Below, one piece after another: positions 41,977-51,301 of a DNA stretch of 64,000 nucleotides (the first letter of the stretch is position 1; each line of letters starts with the position of its first letter). The stretch spans positions 1 through 64,000 of the forward strand of contig CATABD010000001.1 of NCBI GenBank assembly GCA_949494735.1, in the 5' to 3' direction. The notes under the pieces are model-generated. The model worked only from the letters and a program-made list of their open reading frames with translations, had not been told where the DNA came from and made no database searches. Source of the DNA: an uncultured Oscillospiraceae bacterium. Lineage in GTDB: Bacteria > Bacillota > Clostridia > Oscillospirales > Oscillospiraceae. Position numbers and translations under genes: made by a program.

Positions 41977-42354
41977 TTACAGGAACACGGCGCCGTCAAT
42001 GTTTGTGAAAATATTTTGTTTCATTTCCTCTTGGGTGATGGCCGTAATGACCCTGGCATTGGGCACATTGATGATAAAAGCCTTCTCGGTGTCCATGGCC
42101 AGGATATTGGTGGCCCCTTTGGCCTGGGCCCGGATGACGCTGCCCGCCAGCTGGTCCATCAGATCGGGCGTCACCTCAATGCCCCGCTCCTGCGCCCGGG
42201 AGATGGCGTGCTTGGAAAACTCCACGCCCTGGGGCTGCTCCTGTCTGGCCAGCTCCTGCTGGAGCATGGCGCCGAAGCCCCCCGCCGGTCCGCGCTGCTG
42301 TACCCGGGCCTGCGGCGCTTCCCTGCGCTCTAGTCCTGATACACGCTGGATCAT
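41977..42354 (-). CDS. Conserved flagellar hook-operon protein (TIGR02530-like)
   Basis: A 125-residue protein between flgD and flgE. The conserved part is FSKHAISRAQERGIEVTPDLMDQLAGSV, then ILAMDTEKAFIINVPNARVITAI, which matches the small 'flagellar operon protein' family that stands here in many Firmicutes. Function unknown; it may be a hook assembly or export factor. The N-terminus is Gln/Arg-rich. A 101-base gap with the flgE ribosome site follows. Confidence 0.8.
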   Translation of the reverse strand: MIQRVSGLERREAPQARVQQRGPAGGFGAMLQQELARQEQPQGVEFSKHAISRAQERGIEVTPDLMDQLAGSVIRAQAKGATNILAMDTEKAFIINVPNARVITAITQEEMKQNIFTNIDGAVFL

Positions 42355-42375
42355 CTCATGTCACCTCATTTTTCC

Positions 42376-43008
42376 TCAGTCGGTGGGTGCGCCCTGCTCA
42401 CCCTGGTATTCGGGATTGGTTCCGGCCTCGCCGGCGCCGTCCGTGGGGGGAGTGGGCTGGCCGCCCTCGGGCTTGTCGGCGCCCTCGCCCTCACCGGGGC
42501 CATCCACGCCGCCTTCGCCCTCGCCCTCGCCTTCACCGGGCTCTTCGCCCTCGCCGGGCTTTTCAATGGGCGGAAGCTGGCCGACCGCCATAATCTGGTT
42601 GAGGCCATAGGTCTCCACCTTACCATTGGCGTCCTTGCCGAAGATCACCTGCTGGCCGTTCATCACGCCGGTGCCGGTGACCAGGACTTCCCGCTCCTCC
42701 AGGCCCTTGTCGGTCACAATGCCGATGGTGACCACCTTGCCCACCAGGGAGCTGGCATAGCTCTGGACGCTGGTTTCAGTCATATTGGAGATAGCTGTAA
42801 CCATCTGCATCTGGATCATCTGGTTCATCATCTCGCTGGTGTCCATGGTGTCGTCAATGGTCTGGTTTTGGAGCTGTACGATCATCAGCTGGAGGAAATC
42901 CTGCATATCCAGCTCGGTGTTGTTTTTGCGGCTGGTGCTGTTTTCGGGACGCAGTCCCGCGCCGGCGCCCATCAAGCCCGCAATATCCGCCATAGAATTG
43001 CTGCCCAT
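42376..43008 (-). CDS. flgD: Hook cap / hook assembly protein FlgD with acidic-Gly tail
   Basis: A 210-residue protein. The N-terminal FlgD core is clear (TELDMQDFLQLMIVQLQNQTIDDTMDTSEMMNQM near 31-65, then LVGKVVTIGIVTDKG). From about residue 150 the chain is a low-complexity Gly/Glu/Pro tail (GEGEEPGEGEGEGEGG and similar), unlike the Tudor/FnIII domain of enterobacterial FlgD. FlgD caps the growing hook. It is followed by the TIGR02530-like gene and flgE. Confidence 0.9.
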   Translation of the reverse strand: MGSNSMADIAGLMGAGAGLRPENSTSRKNNTELDMQDFLQLMIVQLQNQTIDDTMDTSEMMNQMIQMQMVTAISNMTETSVQSYASSLVGKVVTIGIVTDKGLEEREVLVTGTGVMNGQQVIFGKDANGKVETYGLNQIMAVGQLPPIEKPGEGEEPGEGEGEGEGGVDGPGEGEGADKPEGGQPTPPTDGAGEAGTNPEYQGEQGAPTD

Positions 43009-43028
43009 AGCATTTGCTCCTTTCTGTG

Positions 43029-44180
43029 TTATTCTTCTCCGGGAACCAGTCCCAGCCGAAGCTGCTGCATGAAGTCCTGGGAGCTGGTATGCTCCTGATT
43101 CCGCCGGCGGCGCTCCTGGCCGTCCTGGGCGTGGCCGTTGTGGCCGTCGTAGCTCTGGTGCTGCTGGTTCTGGCCCTGCTGGCTCTCCGGCTGGCGCTGG
43201 ATGTCCACCTGGACCTCCTGGCCGCGGCTGCTGAGCATTCCCTGCAAATCGCCCGCGTGCCGCTCCAGCAGTCCGCGGGTCTCGGCGCTGTGGGCGCTGA
43301 GGGCCACCCGCAAAATGCCGTCGGCGCTCTGGCTGATCTCCACGGTGACGCTGCCCAGATGCTCCGGGGTGAGCTGGATGCGCACCAGGGATTCGCCCTT
43401 CTGCAAGGCCTGGGCCAGCTGGGTGTCGATCTGCCTGGCCACGTCCGGCTCCTGGGCCTGCTGGGCGTCATATGCCTCGCCCACCTTCACCGGGGCGGCC
43501 TCCACGTCGCGGAAGAGCTGCCTGGGGGCCTGCTGGGCGTCCAGAAGCTCCATCTGGGGATCGTCCTCCCCCTCCTGGGGCTGGACTTCCTCCGCCACCT
43601 GCTTGACTTCCTTGCCGAACTGCTCCGCCGTCACCTTTTCCAGCAGCTGGGCGGGGCCGTGCTCCACGGTGGGGTCGGTGGCCTCCAGCATGGCGTCCGC
43701 CTCGGGGTCGGACACATCGTACAGAGCGGGATCAACCACCTGCTTGCCGTACATCCTGGCCGCCTCGTTGGCCCCCATCAGGATCGGGATGTCCTCGCCG
43801 TTCGCGCCGGTACGTACCCCGATGCACACGATGGGTTCGCCCTCTTCCAGGTTTTGGGGCAGCCACTCCGCGGGGTACTGGGCCAGCTGCTCGGGGCTGA
43901 CCGGGGCCAGGTACACCTGCATCCGCTTGGACGCCTCCACCGGGTCCTCCTCCTTCTGGCCGGGGGACTTTTCCGGCTTCCGGGTGGCAGGCTTTTCGGC
44001 CTTGGGCTGCTCAACCTCGCTGTCCGGTTGGCCGGACGCGGCCTTCTCGATGAGCTTCTGGAAGTCGTCATTTTTGGCGCCGGAGGCATCCTTGCCGATA
44101 TCCGATATCAAGCCCGTCGTGTCGTAGGTCGCTACGCAGGCAGCCAGCATGTTCAGCTTCTGGTAACCTAAACTGTCCAT
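43029..44180 (-). CDS. fliK: Hook-length control protein FliK
   Basis: A 383-residue protein, mostly Glu/Gln/Pro-rich and probably extended, with a conserved C-terminal hook-length domain (about 265-350; ALQKGESLVRIQLTPEHLGSVTVEI and GLLERHAGDLQGMLSSRG). The long unfolded N-terminal part acts as the molecular ruler in the family, and the C-terminal domain switches FlhB. The last 40 residues are Gln/Arg-rich. GGAGGAAAAC precedes the ATG. Confidence 0.88.
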   Translation of the reverse strand: MDSLGYQKLNMLAACVATYDTTGLISDIGKDASGAKNDDFQKLIEKAASGQPDSEVEQPKAEKPATRKPEKSPGQKEEDPVEASKRMQVYLAPVSPEQLAQYPAEWLPQNLEEGEPIVCIGVRTGANGEDIPILMGANEAARMYGKQVVDPALYDVSDPEADAMLEATDPTVEHGPAQLLEKVTAEQFGKEVKQVAEEVQPQEGEDDPQMELLDAQQAPRQLFRDVEAAPVKVGEAYDAQQAQEPDVARQIDTQLAQALQKGESLVRIQLTPEHLGSVTVEISQSADGILRVALSAHSAETRGLLERHAGDLQGMLSSRGQEVQVDIQRQPESQQGQNQQHQSYDGHNGHAQDGQERRRRNQEHTSSQDFMQQLRLGLVPGEE

Positions 44181-44245
44181 TTTGTTTTCCTCCTTTCTTC
44201 TAAAAGATATTTATTTCCAAACGGCGCAAGCCGTTCAGAACAAAA

Positions 44246-44698
44246 TCATGCGCCGATGCCGGCGCGGGCCCGGGCGGAGCTGACAAACTCGTCGATGAGG
44301 TTTTCCTCCGCCTTCTGTACCGCCTTGTTATAGTCCTCCAGCTTGTGCTCCTTGAGCTTCTCAATGGAGGAGGTGTCGATTTTGGCGTCCACCACCTGTT
44401 GGCGCTTAGCCTCCTCCTCCTTGCGCAGCTCCTCCAGCCTGGCGGTCTCCCGTTCAATCTCCGCCTCCAGCACCCGCAGGCCGTTCTGGTAGAACATGGC
44501 GTCGGCCACGGTAATCCCCTCCAGCTTGCGCCGGCGGTACTCCTCGTTGCAGTCCCGGTAATCCCGCCAGACTGCCTCCAGCACATCCTCCTGCTCCCGG
44601 ACCCGGGCCAGGATGGCGGCGTGCTCCCCCTTCAGGGAGTCCAGCACCTGCTGCTTGTAGGACAGTACCGAGTCTAAAGAGAATTTGAATTTCTTCAT
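44246..44698 (-). CDS. fliJ: Flagellar export chaperone-escort FliJ
   Basis: A 150-residue, almost wholly coiled-coil protein (FKFSLDSVLSYKQQVLDSLKGEHAAIL ...). FliJ inserts into the FliI hexamer like the gamma subunit of F1 and recycles chaperones. It starts 20 bases after fliI, in the conserved order fliH-fliI-fliJ-fliK. GCGAGGTG precedes the ATG. Confidence 0.9.
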   Translation of the reverse strand: MKKFKFSLDSVLSYKQQVLDSLKGEHAAILARVREQEDVLEAVWRDYRDCNEEYRRRKLEGITVADAMFYQNGLRVLEAEIERETARLEELRKEEEAKRQQVVDAKIDTSSIEKLKEHKLEDYNKAVQKAEENLIDEFVSSARARAGIGA

Positions 44699-44718
44699 CT
44701 ATCTGTGCACCTCGCGGC

Positions 44719-46029
44719 TTATTTGAGGAGCTTGCCCATCTCCTCCACACACTGCTCATAGGAAAAGGCTTCGTTCACGTCCTGGGTCAGGAAACCGTTC
44801 ACCGCGTCGATCTTGGACATGGCGAAGTCCAGCTTACGGTTGCTCCCCGGCTTATAGGCCCCAATGGCCACCAGGTCGGCGTTCTTCTCATACACGCTCA
44901 TAATATCCCTTATGCGGGAGGCCAGCTGGCGGTGTTCCGGCGGGACGATCTCCACCATCAGGCGGGAGATGCTGGCGGACACGTCGATGGCGGGGTAGTG
45001 GTTGGAGTTTGCCAGCTGGCGGGAGAGGACGATGTGCCCGTCCAGAATGCCGCGCACCGTGTCCGCGATGGGTTCGTTGGTGTCGTCGCCCTCCACCAGC
45101 ACCGTATATACCCCCGTGATGGAACCCCGGCTGAAATTGCCGCTGCGCTCCAGCAGCTTGGGCATCTCGGCGTACATGGAGGGGGTGTAGCCCCGGGCCA
45201 CCGGCGGCTCGCCGATGGCAAGGCCGATCTCCCGCTGGGCCATGGCGAAACGGGTGAGGGAGTCCATCATCAACAGCACGTCGTAGCCCTGGTCCCGGAA
45301 ATATTCCGCGATGCCGGTGGCCACGCTGGGACACTTCATGCGCAGCATGGCGGGCTGGTCGGAGGTGGCCACCACCAGGATGGAGCGCTTCATCCCCTCG
45401 GGGCCCAGGTCTTTCTCCACAAATTCCAAAACCTCGCGGCCCCGTTCGCCCACCAGGGCGATGACGTTGATATCGGCGGTGACGTTCTTGGCGATCATGC
45501 CCATCAGGGTGGATTTGCCCACGCCGGAACCGGCGAATATGCCGATACGCTGGCCTTTGCCGATAGTGATGAGCCCGTCGATGGCCTTCACGCCGAACTG
45601 GATGCGCTCCCGGATAGGGGGACGCTGGAGGGGGTTTATGTAATTGCCGCCCACGCAGTAGGGGGTGCCCCCCTCAAAGGGGCCCTTGCCGTCGATGGGC
45701 TGGCCCAGGGCGTTGATGATGCGCCCCCGGAGGAACTCGCCCACCTGCAAGGTGAGCTGCGCGCCGGTATTGCGCACGAAATTGCCCGCCGAGATGCCGC
45801 TCATATCGGAATAGGGCATAAGCAGGATGTGGTCGTTCTTGAAGCCCACCACCTCGGCGGTGACCTGCCCGCCCGAGTCGCCGTTGTAGATGCGGCAGAT
45901 GTCGCCCACGGCGGCCCGGCCGCCGCTGGCCTCGATGGACATGCCCACAATATTCTCGATTTTCCCCGTCAGGCTGTAGGGCTCCGCGTTATAGACCTGA
46001 CGGGTCATTTGTTGAAATACGGAAGGCAT
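44719..46029 (-). CDS. fliI: Flagellar export ATPase FliI
   Basis: A 436-residue F1-beta-like ATPase with Walker A AGSGVGKS (166-173), GERGREVLEFVEKDLG, Walker B region VLLMMDSLTRFAMAQREIGLAIGEPP, and a C-terminal helical domain. It energises export together with FliH and FliJ. A 70-base gap separates it from fliH; the site before the ATG (GGTGGGGTG) is weaker than usual here. Confidence 0.97.
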   Translation of the reverse strand: MPSVFQQMTRQVYNAEPYSLTGKIENIVGMSIEASGGRAAVGDICRIYNGDSGGQVTAEVVGFKNDHILLMPYSDMSGISAGNFVRNTGAQLTLQVGEFLRGRIINALGQPIDGKGPFEGGTPYCVGGNYINPLQRPPIRERIQFGVKAIDGLITIGKGQRIGIFAGSGVGKSTLMGMIAKNVTADINVIALVGERGREVLEFVEKDLGPEGMKRSILVVATSDQPAMLRMKCPSVATGIAEYFRDQGYDVLLMMDSLTRFAMAQREIGLAIGEPPVARGYTPSMYAEMPKLLERSGNFSRGSITGVYTVLVEGDDTNEPIADTVRGILDGHIVLSRQLANSNHYPAIDVSASISRLMVEIVPPEHRQLASRIRDIMSVYEKNADLVAIGAYKPGSNRKLDFAMSKIDAVNGFLTQDVNEAFSYEQCVEEMGKLLK

Positions 46030-46099
46030 ATCTTCACCCCACCGGCCTGTGCCTCACGGCCCCGTTCCCGGCCTGGGAGAAAGGGGGCCTTGCGATATA

Positions 46100-46966
46100 T
46101 CAGTGAAACAGGTTCATCCCCGACGCGCTGTTGGCGGTGTCCATGAGGATGGTCCGCAGGTTGTTGAGCTGGGTGGCCGCGCTGGCGTCCACGATCTCGT
46201 CCGGCATTTCGATGATACAGGTGCCCGACTCGTCGTCGGACATGGGGATGAGCCGCACCCGGTCCGACAGGGCGCTGAGCGCGGCGGACAAGGAAGCGGG
46301 GATCTGGGTGAGCCGCTTGGCGTCGCACTCGGATATGTATATGTGCACCCATTCCTTTTTCTTCCGCTTGTCGATGGCGGTCTGGATCATCCGGCTGATG
46401 ACGTCGCCGCTGCTCTTCAGGCTGACGCACACCACCTTCTCCGCCACCGCCAGGGCCAGGTCCCGCAGGTCGTCCACGCTCTGGTCCATCTGCCGGTCCA
46501 GGGCCACGCCCGCCTGCTCCATGAAGCGGTGGACCTCTTCCTCCAGGCGCCTGGCCTGCTCCTCCCGGAGCTGCCTGGACTCCTGGGACGCCTCCGCCAT
46601 CCCCTGGACATAACCCTCCTGGCGTCCGTCCTCCCGGGCCTTGGCAAAAACCTCCTCCGCCTCGCGCCGGGCGTCCTCCCGGACCCTGGCCATCAGCTCC
46701 TCGGCCTCACGCCGGGCGTCGGCCAGGATCACCTCGGCCTGGAGCTGGGCGAAGCTCACCGGGTTCTCTTCCGGCTCCGGCTCCGCTGCAACCTCCGGCT
46801 CCGGATCGGCCACCCTCACATCCAGTCCCCCCGCCTCCTCCGGCGGGCTGTCCTCCGGGGCGGGCGGCGCCTCCTCGGGCTCCGGCTCCACCACCAGCTC
46901 CGCCGCGTCAGGGAACTGGTAGGGCTCGGCCTTCGCCCTGGAAAAGGCTTTGAATATATTAGGCAA
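46100..46966 (-). CDS. fliH: Flagellar export regulator FliH
   Basis: A 288-residue protein. An acidic, Pro-rich N-terminus (about 20-70), a long coiled coil (about 75-150, with ARREAEELMARVREDARREAEEVFAKA), and a C-terminal domain that binds FliI (LALAVAEKVVCVSL ... VRLIPMSDDESGTCIIEM). It overlaps the end of fliG by 8 bases. Confidence 0.93.
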   Translation of the reverse strand: MPNIFKAFSRAKAEPYQFPDAAELVVEPEPEEAPPAPEDSPPEEAGGLDVRVADPEPEVAAEPEPEENPVSFAQLQAEVILADARREAEELMARVREDARREAEEVFAKAREDGRQEGYVQGMAEASQESRQLREEQARRLEEEVHRFMEQAGVALDRQMDQSVDDLRDLALAVAEKVVCVSLKSSGDVISRMIQTAIDKRKKKEWVHIYISECDAKRLTQIPASLSAALSALSDRVRLIPMSDDESGTCIIEMPDEIVDASAATQLNNLRTILMDTANSASGMNLFH

Positions 46967-48044
46967 TGATATCGTCCTTTCCGCCCTTCGCTATGATGAT
47001 CTCGTTTTTCTCCTCCAGGTCGCGGATGATATCCACAATGCGCTGCTGGGCGTCCTCCACGTCCTTCAGCTTGACGTTGGTTGTAATCTCCAGGTCGTCC
47101 CGGATGTTCTGGGCCATACGGGTGGACATGTTGCTGAGCAGCTTCTTGGAGACCTCCTCGTTGGCGGTCTTGAGGGCCAGCACCAGATCCCGCGGGTCGC
47201 AGTCCCGGACAAAGCGCTGGACGGAGCGGTCGTCCATGGTGATAATATCCTCGAACACGAACATCCGCTTGCGGATCTCGTCGGCCAGCTCCTGGTCATA
47301 GGCGGACAGGCCGTCGAAAATGTTTTTCTCGCTGGCGCGGTCGATGTTGTTCATCACGTCGGCCACGTAGTCGATGCCGCCCACCTTGACGTTGGCATTG
47401 GTGACGATGTTGGAGAACTTCTTGCGCATCTCCGCCTCGATGATCTTGACGGCCACGGGGGACACGCTCTCGATCTTGGCCATGCTCTCCACCACCTGGA
47501 TCTGGCGCTTCTCGTCCAGCTGGGAGATGACGCCGGCGGCCTTGTCCGGCTCCACATAGGACAGCACCAGCGCGATGGTCTGGGGCCGCTCGTTTTGCAG
47601 CGCGGAGTACAGCGACTTGTCGTCCGCCTTCTCCATGAAGGAGAAGTTGCGGTTTTGCAGGGATTTTGTGACCTTGCCCAGCAGCTCGTCCGCCGTCTGG
47701 GGCCCGTATGCCTTTTCCAGCACCGTGCGGGCGTACTCCAGGCCGCCCTCGGTCACCGCCCGGTTGGTGCGGCACAGCTGGTAGAACTCATATAAAATTT
47801 CCTCGGTCTGCTCCGACCCCAGGAAGCCCATTTTCGCGACCTCCAGGGTGAGCTGCTCCACGTCATCCGGCTCCATATGCTTGTAGAGGGCGGACGCCCG
47901 CTCCACGCCCAGGGCGATGATGACGGTGGCGGCCCGCTGCGCGCCGGTGAGGGGGACCTCGTTGGCAATCTTCTTCCGGCCCGCGGGGGCCTTGGGCTCC
48001 GCGGGTGCGGCGGTCTTCTGTTCCGCCACGGCGGCGTCAGCCAT
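46959..48044 (-). CDS. fliG: Motor switch protein FliG
   Basis: A 361-residue FliG: FliF-binding N-domain (LTGAQRAATVIIALGVERASALYKHM), middle armadillo domain (RPQTIALVLSYVEPDKAAGVISQL with the EHPQ-like segment altered), and C-terminal torque domain (MFVFEDIITMDDRSVQRFVRDCDPRDLVLALK). The N-terminal 25 residues are Ala/Pro/Lys-rich and extra. The ATG at 48044 is chosen because AAGGAGG would touch the ATG at 48053. Overlaps fliF by 8 bases. Confidence 0.96.
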   Translation of the reverse strand: MADAAVAEQKTAAPAEPKAPAGRKKIANEVPLTGAQRAATVIIALGVERASALYKHMEPDDVEQLTLEVAKMGFLGSEQTEEILYEFYQLCRTNRAVTEGGLEYARTVLEKAYGPQTADELLGKVTKSLQNRNFSFMEKADDKSLYSALQNERPQTIALVLSYVEPDKAAGVISQLDEKRQIQVVESMAKIESVSPVAVKIIEAEMRKKFSNIVTNANVKVGGIDYVADVMNNIDRASEKNIFDGLSAYDQELADEIRKRMFVFEDIITMDDRSVQRFVRDCDPRDLVLALKTANEEVSKKLLSNMSTRMAQNIRDDLEITTNVKLKDVEDAQQRIVDIIRDLEEKNEIIIAKGGKDDIIA

Positions 48045-49716
48045 TGTCTCCATCCTCCTTCAGCCAGCTCTTGATCAGCAGCGCCGCGACCTCCATATTC
48101 TCGTCCACATAGTCCCGGATGCTCTGGCGCAGCTCCATGCTCCGTTCCGTATGCAGGTCCATCACGTCGGCCCCCACAGGCTCGCCGTTCTCGTCCACCT
48201 GCACGCCGTCCTCCGTCTGCTGGGGCATTGCCACCGCCAGCAGCTCCTCCACGGCCCGCTGCTCCGCCTCCTGCTTCTTGCGCTTCTTGCTGCGCAGCAG
48301 CAGGATGATGGTCAGCACGATGGCGAACACCAGCAGGCCGGCGCCCGCGGCGATGACCACCCACAGCGGGATGCCCAGGGCCTCCCAGCCGGAGGGCTCG
48401 GGCTCGGGTACAGGCCTCTCGTAGTACTCCTCGTGGAGGACGGAAATGTACCGGGACAGGTACTCCGCCTCGGTCATGCCATCCTCCATCTCCAGAGGCG
48501 CCACGATACCGCAGGCCTTGGCCACCGCGTTGCGGACCTCGTCCACCTTGGCGTTGGGAGCGGTGCGGGCGTTGACGCTCACCGCCACGCTCACGTTCTT
48601 GATGGTGCCCGCGGTGATCACCATCTGGGTCTGGGTCTTGGAATTGTCGTACTCGGTCTCATGCCGCTCCTCCAGGATGCCCTGGAGCTCCGCCGCCGCA
48701 TCCCCCGGCTCCACATAGGTGGGCAGCTCGGCATTGGACGGGGTGCCCACCACGCCGCCCACGGCGGCCTCGTCGGGCGTGAGGAACTGATAGAAATACA
48801 CCTGCTTGCCGACAATGCCCCTGCCGTTGGTGTCGCCCTCCTCGGCGAACTTGGGCAGGGTGACCTTGTAGTCGTTGATGGTCTTGTCGCCCAGCTCCAC
48901 CTCCACGTTGACCCCGGCGGTGATGTTTTCCTTCCCGTAGATGGGGGCCAGGAGCTCAACGATGGAGTCCTCCATCTGTTTCTTGATCTGCCGCTCCAGC
49001 TGGAGCTTCAGCGCCGAGCTGGCCGCCGCACTGGTGCCCGTGCCGCCCATACCGGAGTAGTCGTGGCCGTCGGTGTCCTCGATGGAGACCGACTCCACCG
49101 TCAGCCCCGCCACGCTGTGGGCCACATAGTTGCGGATAGCGTTGACCTGCCCGTCGGTGAGCACCTTGCCCTTCTGCATGGTGAGGATTACGCCGGCGGA
49201 CGCCTCCACCACGTTGTTGGTGTCCAGCACATAGGCCCGGTCCTCGCCCAGGTTGATGGTCACCGTGGCGGAGCGCACCTCGGGGAACTGGCAGATGGTG
49301 CGCTCCATCCGGCTTTGCAGGTCCACCAGCCAGGCCCGGTTCCGGTCCGCCTGGGTGGACAGGGCGCTGACCTGTTCAAAATACCCGGTGGGGGTGGAAT
49401 TGGCCTGGGAGTACTGGTCCACCAGCAGCCGGGCCTTCAGGCTGCTGACCTGGCTCTCCGGCACCTTGACCGTCCCTGTGCCCTCCACCCGGTAGTTGGT
49501 GACCCCCTGCTCCTGGAGCCAGGTGAGCACCGCCCCGGTCTCCTCGCTGGTCGCGCCCGCGATCAGGGGGGCATAGGGCCTGGTATTCAGGAAAATGACG
49601 ATGCCGATGGCCAGGGCGGCCACCGTGACACCGATAATAATCCATATTTTCTTGGATATCTTCCCCAGGGCTGTCTTTGCCTTTTCAAAATAGCCCTGCA
49701 GCTTTTCCTTGTTCAA
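48037..49716 (-). CDS. fliF: MS-ring protein FliF
   Basis: A 559-residue protein with an N-terminal transmembrane helix (about 27-45), ring-building motifs (LIAGATSEETGAVLTWLQEQGVTNYRVEG; NYVAHSVAGLTVESVSIED), a second helix (about 450-478) and a C-terminal FliG-binding tail (IRDYVDENMEVAALLIKSWLKED). The start codon is TTG, supported by GGAG upstream and by the family N-terminus (MNKEKLQGYFEKAK). It houses the export gate. Confidence 0.96.
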   Translation of the reverse strand: MNKEKLQGYFEKAKTALGKISKKIWIIIGVTVAALAIGIVIFLNTRPYAPLIAGATSEETGAVLTWLQEQGVTNYRVEGTGTVKVPESQVSSLKARLLVDQYSQANSTPTGYFEQVSALSTQADRNRAWLVDLQSRMERTICQFPEVRSATVTINLGEDRAYVLDTNNVVEASAGVILTMQKGKVLTDGQVNAIRNYVAHSVAGLTVESVSIEDTDGHDYSGMGGTGTSAAASSALKLQLERQIKKQMEDSIVELLAPIYGKENITAGVNVEVELGDKTINDYKVTLPKFAEEGDTNGRGIVGKQVYFYQFLTPDEAAVGGVVGTPSNAELPTYVEPGDAAAELQGILEERHETEYDNSKTQTQMVITAGTIKNVSVAVSVNARTAPNAKVDEVRNAVAKACGIVAPLEMEDGMTEAEYLSRYISVLHEEYYERPVPEPEPSGWEALGIPLWVVIAAGAGLLVFAIVLTIILLLRSKKRKKQEAEQRAVEELLAVAMPQQTEDGVQVDENGEPVGADVMDLHTERSMELRQSIRDYVDENMEVAALLIKSWLKEDGDNG

Positions 49717-49758
49717 GCCCTATCAACTCCGCTCTCCGCGTTCTTTCCCTTGCAGGTT

Positions 49759-50118
49759 TTAGACGCTCATGTTTTTCAGTTCGTTATAAGCGTCCAGCGC
49801 CTTGTTGCGCATCTGGATCAGCAGGTCCACCGCGATCTCGTTTTTATAGGCGGCGATGCCCAGCTGCACAGGGTTCTCCAGCTGGCCGGTGGCCAGCAGA
49901 TACTGGGCCTGGGTGAACTCGGCGTCGGTGTCCTTCACGTTCTGGATGAGCCCGGTGAACAGCGATCCAAAGGCGCTGTCCTTCACCTGGCTCAATTCGG
50001 TGGCCTTCTCCTCCTGCCCGGGCCGGACGGGGGGGGTAATTGCCTGGATGGTATTGGTAATGCCCGTAATGCCCGCGGGGGGGGCAATGTTTGGGATGCC
50101 GTCAATCATGGCGCTCAT
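49759..50118 (-). CDS. fliE: Basal-body protein FliE
   Basis: A 119-residue FliE: Pro/Ile-rich variable start (about 1-40), then SFGSLFTGLIQNVKDTD-like SAFGSLFTGLI and the conserved C-terminus VDLLIQMRNKALDAYNELKNM. FliE links the MS-ring to the proximal rod. Order flgB-flgC-fliE-fliF is conserved. GGAGAGGAAC precedes the ATG. Confidence 0.95.
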   Translation of the reverse strand: MSAMIDGIPNIAPPAGITGITNTIQAITPPVRPGQEEKATELSQVKDSAFGSLFTGLIQNVKDTDAEFTQAQYLLATGQLENPVQLGIAAYKNEIAVDLLIQMRNKALDAYNELKNMSV

Positions 50119-50158
50119 GGCAGTTCCTCTCCTTTATACAATAATGGAAGCCGCGCCC

Positions 50159-50626
50159 TTACCGGCCGACCTCCAGCCCGCTGGAAATCACAGATTTCAG
50201 CGTGTTGAACGCGGTGACGTCGGAGGCGAAGGCCCGGGTGGCCGCCATAGCGTCCGCCATTTCCTTCACCATGTCCACGTTGGGGAGTTCCAGGTATCCG
50301 TCCTCATCCGCATCGGGATGGGTGGGGTCATAGACGATTTTCATGGGGGACTCATCCTCCACAATCTCGGTCACCCGCACGCCGCCGGCGGTGGGGCTGA
50401 CATCCTTGTTGGACACCGCGCCGCTCATGGCGCGGGCCATGGCCTCCCGGAAGCTGTCGCGCCCGCTCACCGCCTCGAACACCACCATTTTCCGGCGGTA
50501 GGCGCCCTCGCCGTTCTCCACCCGCGTGGTCTGGGAATTGGTCACGTTCTCCGCCACGATATCCAGCCGCAGCTGCTGGGCGGTGAGGCCGGAACCAATG
50601 ATATTGATAGAATTCATGAAGCCCAT
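50159..50626 (-). CDS. flgC: Proximal rod protein FlgC
   Basis: A 155-residue rod protein: INIIGSGLTAQQLRLDIVAENVTNSQTTR (about 6-34) and C-terminal GYLELPNVDMVKEMADAMAATRAFASDVTAFNTLKSVI. The family axial signature is complete. Nearby in-frame starts exist (MGF and MNS); AAGGGGGTAA supports the first. Confidence 0.95.
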   Translation of the reverse strand: MGFMNSINIIGSGLTAQQLRLDIVAENVTNSQTTRVENGEGAYRRKMVVFEAVSGRDSFREAMARAMSGAVSNKDVSPTAGGVRVTEIVEDESPMKIVYDPTHPDADEDGYLELPNVDMVKEMADAMAATRAFASDVTAFNTLKSVISSGLEVGR

Positions 50627-50685
50627 CGTTCATTACCCCCTTGTTTTGTCGCGTCCCGCCTGCGGGCCGCAGGGCTCACGCGCTT

Positions 50686-51075
50686 TTACTGGCCCTTGAC
50701 GGCCATGCGCAGAATGGCATAGTGCTTGTTGATGGCCTGGTAGACATACTGCTGCTGGTACGCGTTGCGGATCAGCTCCACCATCTGCTCCGTGGTATCC
50801 ACCCCGTTGTCGTCCATGCGCTTTTGCTCCCGGGCCTCAAACACGGTGACCTCCGGGTCCTCCAGGATATCCCGCACCGACTTCTCTGCCTCCCCGGGGT
50901 GGGCGGCGGCCTGCTCCAGCTTGCTCCGAATGCTCTCCTCGAACGTGACGACCTTGGCCTTATAGTTGGGTGTCTCCGCGTTGGCAATATTATCCAGGAT
51001 CGCGGCCTGCTTCGTCCAAAGGAAGCCTACAGATTTTTCTAGCAGCAAAGCGGAATTGCTCGTTAAAATATCCAT
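50686..51075 (-). CDS. flgB: Proximal rod protein FlgB
   Basis: A 129-residue rod protein (MDILTSNSALLLEKSVGFLWTKQAAILDNIANAETPNYKA near the start, given here as two adjoining pieces; C-terminus TEQMVELIRNAYQQQYVYQAINKHYAILRMAVKGQ). The ATG at 51075 is preferred: GGGAGGG lies 7-12 bases upstream and it matches the family start; the frame extends 33 codons further without similarity. First gene of the long fla/che operon. Confidence 0.95.
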   Translation of the reverse strand: MDILTSNSALLLEKSVGFLWTKQAAILDNIANAETPNYKAKVVTFEESIRSKLEQAAAHPGEAEKSVRDILEDPEVTVFEAREQKRMDDNGVDTTEQMVELIRNAYQQQYVYQAINKHYAILRMAVKGQ

Positions 51076-51202
51076 ACCTGAACCCTCCCTCGTGCGTGGC
51101 CGCAGCCTGCCCGCGGCACACATCATGAATACTATGAAACGGCGTTTCGGAACATGCGAAAAAATGGGGACCACCCAGACCGGTCAATCTCCGCCCACCG
51201 GC

Positions 51203-51242
51203 GGTTCCCGCTCAAATGGCCCACAAGATCAATGCGGGAACC
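51203..51242 (-). promoter_or_regulatory. Stem-loop in the flgB leader
   Basis: GGTTCCCGC (51203-51211) and GCGGGAACC (51234-51242) form a perfect 9-bp stem with a 22-base loop, inside a leader of about 220 bases between the promoter and flgB. I looked for the c-di-GMP-I riboswitch motifs known before flgB in Clostridioides and did not find them. The long leader still suggests post-transcriptional control. Confidence 0.5.
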
Positions 51243-51301
51243 AATACAGCCCCCTTCCGCTGCACCGAACACTTTTATACACCACATCATAGCGGCAGTT
51301 A

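Noticed and set aside
51076..51300. c-di-GMP-I riboswitch in the flgB leader
   Set aside because: The conserved core pieces expected of that class were not found by eye; only a simple stem-loop is supported. A covariance-model search would decide.
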